A program made the position numbers and the translations under genes. Positions 18,162 to 26,727 of a DNA stretch of 64,000 nucleotides are shown here, in pieces; within the stretch, counting starts at the first letter, position 1, and every line of letters starts with the position of its first letter. The notes under the pieces were generated by a model that saw only the letters and a program-made list of their open reading frames with translations, was not told the origin of the DNA and did no database searches. Source of the DNA: Maribacter sp. MJ134. GTDB lineage: Bacteria > Bacteroidota > Bacteroidia > Flavobacteriales > Flavobacteriaceae. The stretch is from positions 1,116,001 through 1,180,000 of the forward strand of contig NZ_CP034570.1 of assembly GCF_003970695.1 (NCBI RefSeq). The letters run 5' to 3'.

Positions 18162-19201
18162 ACTATTGATTTTAAAGCTTTAATTAATGTTTTATTCTCG
18201 TCTGGCGTTCCCACGGTAAACCTGAGGGTATTCTCGCATAAGGGTTGTGTGGTACGATTACGAACTACAATTCCTTTTTCTAATAGTTGTTGGTACCGGA
18301 TGGAAGCGTCATCCACCTTGGCCAAAATAAAGTTCGCATCTGAAGGGTAAACCTTAGTAACAAAGGATACGCCTGCTAATGCATCTTTAAGTAGTTGGCG
18401 TTCTTTAAGAATGGCAGTAATTTCTTTTTGTACTACTTTCTCGTTAGATACACGCTCCTTAGCCCTTTGTTGCGTTAGTTCGTTTACGTTATAAGGCGGT
18501 TTAATCTTGTTTAAAACCCCGATTACCTCTTCTGAAGCAATACAGATACCTAGCCTAATTCCTGCCATACCGTAGGCCTTGGACAAGGTCTGTGTCACCA
18601 CCAAATTAGGGTATTCCGACAATTTAGTGACCCAACTTCGTTCTGAAGAAAAATCAATATACGCTTCATCTATCACCACCAATCCTCCAAAGGTATTTAA
18701 GAGTTCTTCTATTTTGTGAGCAGTAATCGTATTGCCAGTAGGGTTATTAGGTGAGCAAATAAAAACAAGCTTTGAATTCTTGTCTACTGTATTTAAAATA
18801 GCTTCTACATTAGGCTGAAAATCCGCCTCTAATAAAATAGACCTGTTTGCTACGTTGTTAATACCACAAAGTACACCGTACATACCGTATGTAGGTGGTA
18901 AGGTGATTACATTATCTTCTCCAGGCTCACAAAAAGCTCTAAATAACAAGTCCAATACTTCATCGCTACCATTACCTAAAAGAATATTGTTTTCCCCAAT
19001 ACCCCTTTGTGCTGCCAAAAGCGCTTTTAAACTTCGTTGTTTTGGGTCCGGGTACCGATTTACACCATTATCGAAGGGATTCTCATTGGCGTCTAAAAAC
19101 ACCATTCGAGAACCATCGGATACATATTCATCACGTGCAGAGGAATAGGGACTTAAGCCCTTTACATTCTCACGTATTATTTTATCTAGATCAAAACTCA
19201 T
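18158..19201 (-). CDS. hisC: Histidinol-phosphate aminotransferase
   Basis: 347 residues. It is a fold-type I PLP enzyme that makes histidinol phosphate from imidazole acetol phosphate and glutamate. Visible are the substrate-side N terminus [11 protein letters not shown], the cofactor contacts [10 protein letters not shown] and SPNNPTGN, the Asp in [10 protein letters not shown], and the PLP Lys in [10 protein letters not shown]. It overlaps hisB and hisD by 4 bases each. Confidence 0.96.
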   Translation of the reverse strand: MSFDLDKIIRENVKGLSPYSSARDEYVSDGSRMVFLDANENPFDNGVNRYPDPKQRSLKALLAAQRGIGENNILLGNGSDEVLDLLFRAFCEPGEDNVITLPPTYGMYGVLCGINNVANRSILLEADFQPNVEAILNTVDKNSKLVFICSPNNPTGNTITAHKIEELLNTFGGLVVIDEAYIDFSSERSWVTKLSEYPNLVVTQTLSKAYGMAGIRLGICIASEEVIGVLNKIKPPYNVNELTQQRAKERVSNEKVVQKEITAILKERQLLKDALAGVSFVTKVYPSDANFILAKVDDASIRYQQLLEKGIVVRNRTTQPLCENTLRFTVGTPDENKTLIKALKSIV

Positions 19202-20481
19202 TTTAAACTATTCAAACGAAGTGTAACCGCATTTTTGTGTGCTTGTAATCCTTCTGCCTCGGCCATCAATTCAATAGCACTGCCTATATTCTGGATGCCT
19301 TCCCGTGAAATCTTTTGAAACGTCATATTCTTCATAAAACTGTCCAAATTAACACCGCTATACTGTTTGGCATAGCCATTTGTAGGTAGCGTATGATTGG
19401 TGCCTGACGCGTAATCCCCTGCACTTTCCGGGGTGTAATTCCCTATGAACACGGAGCCCGCATTTAAAGTGTTTTCTACATAGAAATCCTCGTTAGAGAC
19501 ACAGACAATGTAATGTTCAGGTCCGTACTCATTTATTAAATCAATAGCTGTTTGGTCATCTTCAACAAGAATAAGCTTGCTATTGGCAATGGCTTTTTGA
19601 GCAATCTCTTTTCTGGGTAAGTCTTCTAACTGCAGGGCAACTTCATCCGCAACAGCATCTATCATATTCTTAGAGGTAGATACTAGGATTACCTGACTGT
19701 CCACACCATGTTCTGCCTGACTCAACAAATCTGAAGCAACAAAGGCTGCGTTGGCCGAATCATCTGCTACTACCAACAGTTCACTTGGGCCAGCGGGCAT
19801 ATCGATTGCCACACCAAATTTGGTAGCAATCTGCTTAGCGACCGTGACGTACTGATTACCTGGTCCGAATATTTTATAGACCTGCGGAATTGTCTCTGTA
19901 CCAAAGGTCATCCCGGCAATAGCCTGTATGCCGCCAACTTTTACAATTTTAGTTACACCACAAAGTGATGCGGTATACAATATGGCAGGGTCCAATTTTC
20001 CTTCGCTATTGGGCGGAGAACAGAGTACAACCTCCTTACAACCGGCAATGGCCGCTGGTATAGCTAGCATAAGGATTGTAGAAAATAAAGGAGCGGTACC
20101 TCCCGGAATATATAGGCCTACTTTTTGAATAGCCCGTTTTTCTTGCCAGCATAGCACGCCATCCGTGGTCTCTACTTCTATTCTATCGGTCTTCTGTGCT
20201 TTGTGAAAGACCTCAATATTTGATTTTGCCAAATCGATAGCTGCCTTTAAATCATCAGCAACCAATCCTTCTGCTTCCTTCAGTTCTGCTTCGGATACCA
20301 AAATTGAATTTAATTTCACCTTGTCAAACTCCTCTGTATACCTTAAAACAGCACTATCACCTTCTTCTCTTACCGCTGAAAACACGCTGTTCACAGTATC
20401 CTCAATAGCGGCCACGGTTTGTGTAGGTCGCCTTAAAACGTCCTTCCAGTCTGCTATTTTGGGGTTATATATTTTATTCAT
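19198..20481 (-). CDS. hisD: Histidinol dehydrogenase
   Basis: 427 residues from the ATG at 20481 (MNKIYNPKIADW). A longer frame continues to 20571 but runs through the GC-rich element and the end of hisG, so I reject it. The enzyme oxidises histidinol to histidine with NAD in two steps and needs Zn. Family blocks seen: VGLYIPGGTAPLFST, GPGNQYVTVAKQ, MPAGPSELLV, QAEHGVDSQV, and the catalytic Glu-His in YGPEHYIV. It overlaps hisC by 4 bases. Confidence 0.95.
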   Translation of the reverse strand: MNKIYNPKIADWKDVLRRPTQTVAAIEDTVNSVFSAVREEGDSAVLRYTEEFDKVKLNSILVSEAELKEAEGLVADDLKAAIDLAKSNIEVFHKAQKTDRIEVETTDGVLCWQEKRAIQKVGLYIPGGTAPLFSTILMLAIPAAIAGCKEVVLCSPPNSEGKLDPAILYTASLCGVTKIVKVGGIQAIAGMTFGTETIPQVYKIFGPGNQYVTVAKQIATKFGVAIDMPAGPSELLVVADDSANAAFVASDLLSQAEHGVDSQVILVSTSKNMIDAVADEVALQLEDLPRKEIAQKAIANSKLILVEDDQTAIDLINEYGPEHYIVCVSNEDFYVENTLNAGSVFIGNYTPESAGDYASGTNHTLPTNGYAKQYSGVNLDSFMKNMTFQKISREGIQNIGSAIELMAEAEGLQAHKNAVTLRLNSLK

Positions 20482-20493
20482 AATTACTTGTTT

Positions 20494-20523
20494 GCTCCAC
20501 CTCTTTGGGGAGGTTAGGAGAGG
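20494..20523. repeat. GC-rich palindromic element in the hisG-hisD gap
   Basis: The 43-base gap between hisG and hisD is filled by CTCC-ACCTC-TTTG-GGGAGGT-TAGGAGAGG, an imperfect hairpin with CCTC/GGGAGG arms. I recall similar CCTCCCC-AAAG-GGGAGG elements scattered between genes in Flavobacteriaceae, so it is probably a REP-like element. It could also stabilise the polycistronic RNA. Confidence 0.5.
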
Positions 20524-20524
20524 T

Positions 20525-21382
20525 TTATAAAACCATCTTCTCGATTGGACAAACCAAAATTCCTTCAGCACCGGCTTGTTTTAGCTCATCTATTACTTCC
20601 CAGAAAGTGTCCTTATTAATTACGGTGTGTACCGAACTCCATCCCTCTTCTGCCAAGGGAAGCACGGTAGGACTTCGCATGCCGGGCAACAGGGCCAAGA
20701 TGCTCTGCAGCTTGTCATTAGGCGCATTTAATAGTACATACTTAGACTGCCGAGCTTTTAACACAGCCTGAATACGAAACTGCAGTTTACCGAGTAGTGC
20801 TTTACGTTCTTCGGATATGGTTGGTGAAACGGCTAATACCGCTTCACTTTTAAGCATTACCTCCACCTCTTTTAAATTGTTCTTGAACAAGGTGCTTCCA
20901 CTTGAAACAATATCACAAATGCCATCTGCCAATCCAATATTGGGTGCAATTTCTACAGAACCACTAATAATATGCAAGTCCACATTTACTCCTTTCTCCG
21001 CTAGATAATTTTTCACGGTGTTAGGATAGGATGTGGCGATTCGTTTCCCTTCAAAGTCCTTTACAGAATTATACTTAAAGGATTTGGGTACGGCAAGGGA
21101 TACCTTGCACTTTGAGAAGCCGAGTTTTTCAGCAATACTGATATCCGTACCTTTTTCTATTAATACGTTCTCACCAATAATAGCGATATCAACCACCCCA
21201 TCCCTAAGGTACTGAGGAATATCTCCGTTACGTAGGTAAAACACTTCCATAGGAAAGTTTCTACTGGAAGCCTTTAATTGGTCCTTTCCGTTATCAATGG
21301 ATATTCCACAGTCTTTCAGTATTTGAAGGGAATCTTGATTTAACCTTCCTGATTTCTGAATAGCAATTCTAATTTTTGTCAT
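20525..21382 (-). CDS. hisG: ATP phosphoribosyltransferase, long form
   Basis: 285 residues, the length of the long form. It carries its own C-terminal ACT-like regulatory domain (about 205-285) and does not need HisZ. It commits ATP and PRPP to histidine synthesis and is normally feedback-inhibited by histidine. The N terminus (IRIAIQKSGRLNQDSLQIL) and the PRPP-binding block around DGICDIVSSGSTL match the family. It is the first structural gene of the operon, and expression is probably controlled by the upstream attenuator. Confidence 0.96.
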   Translation of the reverse strand: MTKIRIAIQKSGRLNQDSLQILKDCGISIDNGKDQLKASSRNFPMEVFYLRNGDIPQYLRDGVVDIAIIGENVLIEKGTDISIAEKLGFSKCKVSLAVPKSFKYNSVKDFEGKRIATSYPNTVKNYLAEKGVNVDLHIISGSVEIAPNIGLADGICDIVSSGSTLFKNNLKEVEVMLKSEAVLAVSPTISEERKALLGKLQFRIQAVLKARQSKYVLLNAPNDKLQSILALLPGMRSPTVLPLAEEGWSSVHTVINKDTFWEVIDELKQAGAEGILVCPIEKMVL

Positions 21383-21417
21383 TGATGTTTATTAATGTTG
21401 AGTAACCAGAACAGGTT

Positions 21418-21454
21418 AAAAAACAAAACCCGCTTGATTGCTCAAACGGGTTTT
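21418..21454 (-). terminator. his operon attenuator (intrinsic terminator)
   Basis: On the minus strand, AAAACCCGTTTGA and TCAAGCGGGTTTT form a 13-bp stem with one wobble and a GCAA tetraloop. They are followed by G and six T. The hairpin lies between the His-rich leader peptide (ends at 21493) and hisG (starts at 21382). This is the position expected for a ribosome-coupled attenuator. I could not identify a convincing antiterminator pairing by eye; a small TTGTA/TACAA hairpin lies in between. Confidence 0.85.
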
Positions 21455-21492
21455 TAAATATGTTGTACTACTACAATACATTCCTACCTCGC

Positions 21493-21537
21493 CTAAGCGT
21501 GTGTATGAATATGATGATGTGTAGTTCTATTTTTCAT
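21493..21537 (-). CDS. his operon leader peptide (attenuation)
   Basis: A 14-codon frame from ATG 21537 to TAG 21493 encodes MKNRTTHHHIHTHA, with five His among 14 residues. It precedes a strong terminator hairpin and hisG. Ribosome stalling at the His codons under histidine shortage would favour read-through, as in the enterobacterial his leader. The product itself has no expected function. Confidence 0.88.
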   Translation of the reverse strand: MKNRTTHHHIHTHA

Positions 21538-21551
21538 TACGCTGTAAAAGT

Positions 21552-21581
21552 AAAATCTATTTTTGACTTCACAAAACAAAA
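21552..21581 (-). promoter_or_regulatory. Candidate his operon promoter
   Basis: Minus strand: TTTTG at 21581-21577 and TAGATTTT at 21559-21552, spaced 17 bases. This approximates the Bacteroidota TTTG / TAnnTTTG consensus, with the last base of the -7 box deviating. Initiation would fall only a few bases before the leader peptide ATG. Confidence 0.4.
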
Positions 21582-21613
21582 GTTAAAAATGAAACAAAAT
21601 GTTTTACAGTTTT

Positions 21614-22429
21614 TTAATTATTTCCCAAAATCAAAGGAAGACCAGAATCACCGCTCCCCACAACAATAACCTTGGCATTTGGAGATTCCGATAATTTCAA
21701 AGTAGCGTCGATACCTTTATCCTGTAAAATCTTGTCGGTGAGGGATGCGCTTAGAATTCTGTTCGCATCGGCCTTACCTTGAGCCTCAATGGTCACTTTC
21801 TCCGCCTCCTTCTTGGCCGTAACCAATCTAAACTCATATTCAAGGGATTCTTGCTCCTGTTTTAATTTACGTTCAATCGCATCTTTAATGGTTGGCGGTA
21901 AGGTTACATCACGCACCAAAATTTCATTTAATTGAATATACTCACCTTCAACGATTTTTTTTGTCTCGTCAAAAATTTCTTGTTGTATGGCATCACGCTT
22001 GCTTGAATAAAGTTGCTCCGGAGTATACCTACCAACGACAGAACGGGCTGCAGATCTAATCGTGGGTAATAGTACTCTTTGAATGTAGGCCTCGCCCTTC
22101 TCCTGATGCAATTTGCCTAAATCGCTGCGTATTGGTTCAAACCAAGCCGAAGCCTCTAATTTTATATCCAAACCATTACTTGAAAGTACGTTCATTTTTT
22201 CCAATACTTCTTGCTGCCGTACTTCATAGACATACACCTTATTCCATGGCGCTACAATATGAAAACCTTCTCCCAGAGGCGGCTCATCCGTAACAACCCC
22301 TCCACCAAAGGTTTTATAGAGTACTCCCGCTTCACCGGAACCAATGGTGACAGCCGACTTAGAAATCAGTATTACTAATGCAATGACTATAAATATTGCC
22401 GGTAAGGCAATCTTTGGTAATTTATCCAT
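21614..22429 (-). CDS. SPFH/prohibitin-family membrane protein
   Basis: 271 residues. An N-terminal transmembrane anchor (about 6-27) is followed by an SPFH/PHB domain (about 28-210) and a helical stretch (KRKLKQEQESLEYEFRLVTAKKEAEK) that can form a coiled coil. The segment GGGVVTDEPPLGEGFHIVAPWNKVYVYEVR is split over typical prohibitin beta strands. Prohibitin-like proteins form large membrane rings and scaffold or protect membrane proteases. It lies 10 bases after the VWA-like membrane protein gene, in the same operon. Confidence 0.88.
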   Translation of the reverse strand: MDKLPKIALPAIFIVIALVILISKSAVTIGSGEAGVLYKTFGGGVVTDEPPLGEGFHIVAPWNKVYVYEVRQQEVLEKMNVLSSNGLDIKLEASAWFEPIRSDLGKLHQEKGEAYIQRVLLPTIRSAARSVVGRYTPEQLYSSKRDAIQQEIFDETKKIVEGEYIQLNEILVRDVTLPPTIKDAIERKLKQEQESLEYEFRLVTAKKEAEKVTIEAQGKADANRILSASLTDKILQDKGIDATLKLSESPNAKVIVVGSGDSGLPLILGNN

Positions 22430-22439
22430 CTTCTTTATT

Positions 22440-24467
22440 TTAGATTAATCCATTATATTTTCTTATCAACCACTCCATCGCAAAGGCAAGGATGATGAGG
22501 CCTAATAGTATTTTAAAATCTATCAAAGATACGACATTTTCAGTGCTTTTTTGTGTGGGCACATAGTCGCCAGAAGAAATAAATTCCGACAGTAAATTTT
22601 CGTAATTTGAAGCGTAATAGTGTGCTCCATCTGTGTTTTCTGCAAGAAGTTTCATTTTATCATCATTACTGGAAACAAATTGTTTCTCAATATCAAAATT
22701 GGAAATAACAAAGGTACCCGACTCTGAGATGTTCTCGTCCTTAGCATTAACCGTAAATCTGTAATTACCTGCCACAAGATTGGTTAGGTCGGCTTCAAAA
22801 TATCCATTTCTTAAAACCATTGGGCTTGTACGGCTCTTGTTAGTACTTTCATTAATTACTGTAATCGTTAATTGAGCGTTCGGATTAAAACGATACGCTT
22901 CGTCAAAAAAAGTTGCTGTTATATAAGCGGCACTATTTCCTTCATATCGGCTGTTATAGTCTAGATTAAGCCTATCCTTGGTTTTATTACTGTAGAGGTA
23001 TCGGAAAAGGTTACCAACAAAAGCATCAAAATTTGTAAAATCTCCGTAATTTCTAAATGACTGCAAGCGCCACTTCCAGATACCCTCGCCAGCTAACACT
23101 GCCATTTTTCTATCGCCCGTCTCAAAAAGAGAGAAAAGAGGGGTGTTCATATCCAGGCCTTTAATTTTTGTTCCCAACAATGTTTCATAAGGTACATTAA
23201 AGTTCAAAGGGCCGGCGTCGCTATTAAGTGGTGGAAAATTCTCAAGGTCAAAGTTGGTGATGTCATATTTGGAGAAACCTTTATTCAGAACCCCAAAAAC
23301 CTCCTGATTGGGATACCCACCTTCAATTTCAAAGTTATTCTGTGCCGAGTTCAAATAGTTATAATCGGTATTTGTACCTGTCACAATTAACAGGTTAGCC
23401 TTTTTCTTTTCTGCAAATTGAAAAATATTGTTGAAGGCGGCATTGGGTTGATAAAGGATGAATAAATCAATATCCTCTACATCGGTGTTTACTGCGGAAG
23501 GTCGAATAATCTGAACATTACGTTGTTCATTCGTTTCTATAGCTTTTTTTAACGCACCTAAATCCGGATGTAAAATCTCGGAAACTAGGCCAATTTTTGT
23601 TTTCTCATCAATGACCTCGATGATAGTTTCCCTTTTATTATTCGCAGTATTCCTTTCTGATGGTAATTGGGATATGTTTACCTTAATTTCCTTTTTACCT
23701 ACGCTACCCGCTTTAATCAGCGTTTTAATATTTTTCGAATTGGATTTTTTTGAAAACCGGAGTCTTTCCGAATGGACAATTTTATCGTCCATTGTAATCG
23801 TTACAGTGGCTACCGCCTCCCCCCTTCCTTGATAGGAAACGAAAGTTTCTACGGGAAACTGATTGTCCAAAAATGCATAAGCATTGGTGTTGATGGACCC
23901 TACGCTTAAATCCTCGTAGTTAGTTGTGTCGCCTACGGTAACAGGATATATACTAAGATTCTCATTAGTTTTATAAAAGGAATAGTCCTCTCCAATGGTC
24001 TGATTTCCATCCGATATTAAGAGTACGGCCGTCTCTTTTCTGGCGTAAACTTGGGACAACACCTCTAACGACTTTGTAATGTTCGTTTGCTTCTCTTCAA
24101 AAGTAAGGCTATCCAACGCCCCTATATCGGCTCCAAAGCCGTAGGAATTTACTTTAAAACGATACGCTAATTCTTGAGAATCATCAATAGTAGTTCGTAT
24201 TTGTTGAATTGTACTATCATACGCCGCAACCGAAGTAGAATTGTCCACTAAAATTACGAGATTGGGTTGCTCAACAGTATAGATTGTACTAGAAAACTTA
24301 GGGTTTATCAAAAGAAGAAGTATACCAAATACTCCTAAGAACCTTAAAAATGATAGTAAAAGTGTTGTTTTATCTCTTTTTTTTACCCTAAAATAATATT
24401 GAAGCAGTACTAGGAGCAAAGAAACTACCGCAGCGAAAAGTATGACTAAAACGGTCTTTGTTTCCAT
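22440..24467 (-). CDS. VWA-like membrane protein with periplasmic/surface domains
   Basis: 675 residues. Two N-terminal transmembrane segments (about 7-26 and 36-55) are followed by a VWA-like domain with a MIDAS-type DNSTS at residues 75-79 and LLISDGNQT later. A long region of beta-sandwich character follows, and a C-terminal transmembrane helix (about 648-668) precedes a short basic tail. The topology resembles BatA/BatB-like and other membrane VWA proteins of Bacteroidota. The function is unknown. It lies 3 bases after the 41-residue microprotein gene and 10 bases before the SPFH gene. Confidence 0.75.
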   Translation of the reverse strand: METKTVLVILFAAVVSLLLVLLQYYFRVKKRDKTTLLLSFLRFLGVFGILLLLINPKFSSTIYTVEQPNLVILVDNSTSVAAYDSTIQQIRTTIDDSQELAYRFKVNSYGFGADIGALDSLTFEEKQTNITKSLEVLSQVYARKETAVLLISDGNQTIGEDYSFYKTNENLSIYPVTVGDTTNYEDLSVGSINTNAYAFLDNQFPVETFVSYQGRGEAVATVTITMDDKIVHSERLRFSKKSNSKNIKTLIKAGSVGKKEIKVNISQLPSERNTANNKRETIIEVIDEKTKIGLVSEILHPDLGALKKAIETNEQRNVQIIRPSAVNTDVEDIDLFILYQPNAAFNNIFQFAEKKKANLLIVTGTNTDYNYLNSAQNNFEIEGGYPNQEVFGVLNKGFSKYDITNFDLENFPPLNSDAGPLNFNVPYETLLGTKIKGLDMNTPLFSLFETGDRKMAVLAGEGIWKWRLQSFRNYGDFTNFDAFVGNLFRYLYSNKTKDRLNLDYNSRYEGNSAAYITATFFDEAYRFNPNAQLTITVINESTNKSRTSPMVLRNGYFEADLTNLVAGNYRFTVNAKDENISESGTFVISNFDIEKQFVSSNDDKMKLLAENTDGAHYYASNYENLLSEFISSGDYVPTQKSTENVVSLIDFKILLGLIILAFAMEWLIRKYNGLI

Positions 24468-24470
24468 ATA

Positions 24471-24596
24471 TTAATTATCCCTTTGCTCAAATTCCTCATT
24501 TCTCTTGTCTTCTATGCGTTTGACGATGAGATAAATCAGGATTACAAATAATCCCCCATAAAAAAGCAGAACAAGGAGTCCAGGAAATATATCCAT
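24471..24596 (-). CDS. 41-residue single-pass membrane microprotein
   Basis: ATG 24596 to TAA 24471. The product starts MDIFPGLLVLLFYGGLFVIL, has one transmembrane helix (about 5-26), and ends in a charged tail (KRIEDKRNEEFEQRDN). It sits 6 bases after the YbjQ-type gene and 3 bases before the VWA-like gene, both on the same strand. The spacing and the coding-like pattern argue for a real gene, perhaps an accessory subunit of the VWA-like membrane protein. I do not recognise the family. Confidence 0.6.
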   Translation of the reverse strand: MDIFPGLLVLLFYGGLFVILIYLIVKRIEDKRNEEFEQRDN

Positions 24597-24602
24597 GACT
24601 AA

Positions 24603-24917
24603 CTATTTTAATTTTACCGCAGTGCCATAGGCGAGCATTTCCGCTGCTCCTTGCATCACCTGAGAAGTATTGAACCTTACATTCACGACCGCATCCGCCC
24701 CTACCCTTTGTGCATCGTCTAGCATTCGCTTTATGGCCTGTTCCCGAGCTTGGGCCAATAATTGGGTGTATTCTGATATTTCACCACCTACAAGATTTTT
24801 TAGTCCGGCAAAGACATCCCTTCCAATATTTCTGGCTCTAACAGTACTGCCTCTTACGATACCTAGGGATTCGGATATCTCTTTTCCGGCAATATGATCC
24901 GTAGTTACATAAATCAT
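24603..24917 (-). CDS. YbjQ/UPF0145 family protein
   Basis: 104 residues, the normal length. The family folds as a small pentamer-forming alpha/beta protein, sometimes called a heavy-metal-binding domain, but its function is not settled. Hallmarks visible are GIVRGSTVRARNIGRDVFAG, the ARE/RA helix (AREQAIKRMLDDAQRVGADAVVNV) and the closing MLAYGTAV. It lies 19 bases downstream of fabG in the same direction. Confidence 0.88.
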   Translation of the reverse strand: MIYVTTDHIAGKEISESLGIVRGSTVRARNIGRDVFAGLKNLVGGEISEYTQLLAQAREQAIKRMLDDAQRVGADAVVNVRFNTSQVMQGAAEMLAYGTAVKLK

Positions 24918-24936
24918 GAATAAAAGTTTTTAGGAA

Positions 24937-25686
24937 TTAAGTAAGCATTCCGCCATCTACGTTCAAAACCTGACCTGTAACATAAGCAGATAAATCCGAA
25001 GCAAAGAATAAACATGCATTGGCGATATCCACTGTAGACCCACCTCGTTTTAAAGGAATACCATCTCTCCAGCCCTGTACGGTTTTCTCGTCTAACTTAT
25101 CGGTCATTTCGGTTTCAATGAATCCAGGCGCTATAGCGTTACAACGAATATTACGTGATCCTAGCTCTAGCGCCACAGATTTTGTAAAACCTATCATTCC
25201 TGCTTTTGATGCGGCGTAGTTGGTCTGTCCCGCATTACCTTTTACACCTACAACACTACTCATATTTATAATGGAGCCGCTGCGCTGTTTCAATAAGGTT
25301 CTCTGAACGGCCTTGGTCATATTAAAGACCGATTTCAGGTTGATATCTATGACCGTGTCAAAATCGGCTTCTGACATTCGCATTAAAAGGTTGTCCTTGG
25401 TAATACCGGCATTATTGATAAGGACATCGATAACACCGTCAAAATCTTTCAATACCTCGTTTACAAGTGCGTCCGCCTCACTAAAACTAGCAGCATTACT
25501 TTTATATGCTTTTGCTTTAACGCCTTTAGCTATCAATTCCTTTTCCAATTCTTTTGCCGGGGCTTCACTTGAACTATAGGTAAAGGCCACATTTGCTCCG
25601 TGTTCCGCAAAAACTTTGGCTATGCCCATACCAATTCCACGACTAGCTCCCGTGATGATTACGTTTTTTCCTTCTAACAGTTTCAT
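24937..25686 (-). CDS. fabG: 3-oxoacyl-[acyl-carrier-protein] reductase
   Basis: 249 residues. It is a short-chain dehydrogenase that reduces 3-oxoacyl-ACP with NADPH in fatty acid elongation. The cofactor motif TGASRGIGMG is at the N terminus, NNAG follows, and the catalytic Ser-Tyr-Lys set is in NMSSVVG and YAASKAG. The closing GQVLNVDGGM is typical of FabG. It follows sucD, separated by a terminator and a candidate own promoter. Confidence 0.94.
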   Translation of the reverse strand: MKLLEGKNVIITGASRGIGMGIAKVFAEHGANVAFTYSSSEAPAKELEKELIAKGVKAKAYKSNAASFSEADALVNEVLKDFDGVIDVLINNAGITKDNLLMRMSEADFDTVIDINLKSVFNMTKAVQRTLLKQRSGSIINMSSVVGVKGNAGQTNYAASKAGMIGFTKSVALELGSRNIRCNAIAPGFIETEMTDKLDEKTVQGWRDGIPLKRGGSTVDIANACLFFASDLSAYVTGQVLNVDGGMLT

Positions 25687-25713
25687 AAATTATCTATTTG
25701 TTAGGTACTTTAT

Positions 25714-25721
25714 CAAATATA
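25714..25721 (-). promoter_or_regulatory. -7 box of a candidate fabG promoter
   Basis: TATATTTG on the minus strand matches TAnnTTTG exactly, 28 bases upstream of the fabG ATG and just past the sucD terminator. No clear -33 TTG is visible at the normal spacing. Confidence 0.45.
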
Positions 25722-25742
25722 AGTTTTGTTGCCCTATGGATG

Positions 25743-25768
25743 AAAAAAAATCCCGTCGAAAACGGGAT
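25743..25768 (-). terminator. Intrinsic terminator after sucD
   Basis: A 7-bp stem (ATCCCGT / ACGGGAT) with a 5-base loop is followed by eight T on the minus strand. It lies 23 bases past the sucD stop. Confidence 0.85.
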
Positions 25769-25790
25769 CTTGATAAGTTTTAACGTCTTA

Positions 25791-26663
25791 CTAAGACATT
25801 ACCTCTTTTACTTTTATGCCAATTTCCGCAGGTGAATCCACCACATGGATACCATGCTCCCGCATAATTTTTTTCTTAGCTTGTGCCGTATCATCACTAC
25901 CTCCAACTATTGCTCCGGCGTGCCCCATGGTTCTACCGGCAGGCGCTGTCTCGCCAGCAATGAAACCAACAACCGGCTTTTTACTTCCGCTGGCCTTGTA
26001 CCATTTAGCGGCATCCGCTTCTAACTGACCCCCTATCTCCCCAATCATCACAACACATTCCGTTTCAGGGTCATTAATCAATAATTCAACGGCCTCTTTC
26101 GTAGTCGTTCCGATAATCGGGTCACCACCAATTCCAATAGCTGTAGTAATTCCTAAACCTTGGCGCACGACTTGGTCCGCTGCTTCATAGGTTAAGGTTC
26201 CTGACTTAGATACAATACCGACGTTACCTTTCTTAAATACGAATCCTGGCATGATACCAACTTTTGCTTCTCCCGGAGTAATAACACCTGGACAATTAGG
26301 ACCAACTAATCGACAGTCTTTATCTTTAATATAGTTGGATGCCATAACCATATCCGCTACGGGAATACCCTCGGTAATGGTGATAATAACTTTGATGCCA
26401 GCGTTCGCAGCTTCCATAATGGCGTCGGCGGCAAAGGCGGGTGGCACAAAAATAATTGTTGTGTCCGCTCCAACATGTTCAACAGCTTCTGCGACAGTGT
26501 TAAAAACAGGTTTTCCCAAGTGCTCTTGCCCACCTTTTCCCGGAGTTACACCACCTACGATATTAGTACCGTATTCAATCATTTGCTCGGCATGGAATGT
26601 GCCTTCACTCCCCGTAAAGCCTTGTACAATTATCTTGGAATCCTTATTAACTAAAACGCTCAT
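25791..26663 (-). CDS. sucD: Succinate-CoA ligase [ADP-forming], alpha subunit
   Basis: 290 residues, standard length. It works in the TCA cycle, making ATP from succinyl-CoA with the beta subunit SucC, which is not in this window. The CoA-binding Rossmann start ([14 protein letters not shown]) and the phosphorylated His in [10 protein letters not shown] are intact, and the substrate loop GPNCPG is present. Its placement behind lpxD2/efp and apart from sucC is characteristic of this group as I recall. Confidence 0.96.
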   Translation of the reverse strand: MSVLVNKDSKIIVQGFTGSEGTFHAEQMIEYGTNIVGGVTPGKGGQEHLGKPVFNTVAEAVEHVGADTTIIFVPPAFAADAIMEAANAGIKVIITITEGIPVADMVMASNYIKDKDCRLVGPNCPGVITPGEAKVGIMPGFVFKKGNVGIVSKSGTLTYEAADQVVRQGLGITTAIGIGGDPIIGTTTKEAVELLINDPETECVVMIGEIGGQLEADAAKWYKASGSKKPVVGFIAGETAPAGRTMGHAGAIVGGSDDTAQAKKKIMREHGIHVVDSPAEIGIKVKEVMS

Positions 26664-26686
26664 ACTATTGTTGATTTTTATTTTTA

Positions 26687-26694
26687 CAAAAATA
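26687..26694 (-). promoter_or_regulatory. -7 box of a candidate sucD promoter
   Basis: TATTTTTG on the minus strand fits TAnnTTTG, 24 bases before the sucD ATG. No strong -33 element is seen, so internal promotion is plausible but not certain. Confidence 0.4.
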
Positions 26695-26727
26695 TATGTT
26701 TGATAATGAATACTAAAGTATTCTCCT

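Noticed and set aside
20482-20571. A 30-codon N-terminal extension of hisD
   Set aside because: It reads through the GC-rich palindromic element and into the end of hisG, and the family start is at 20481.
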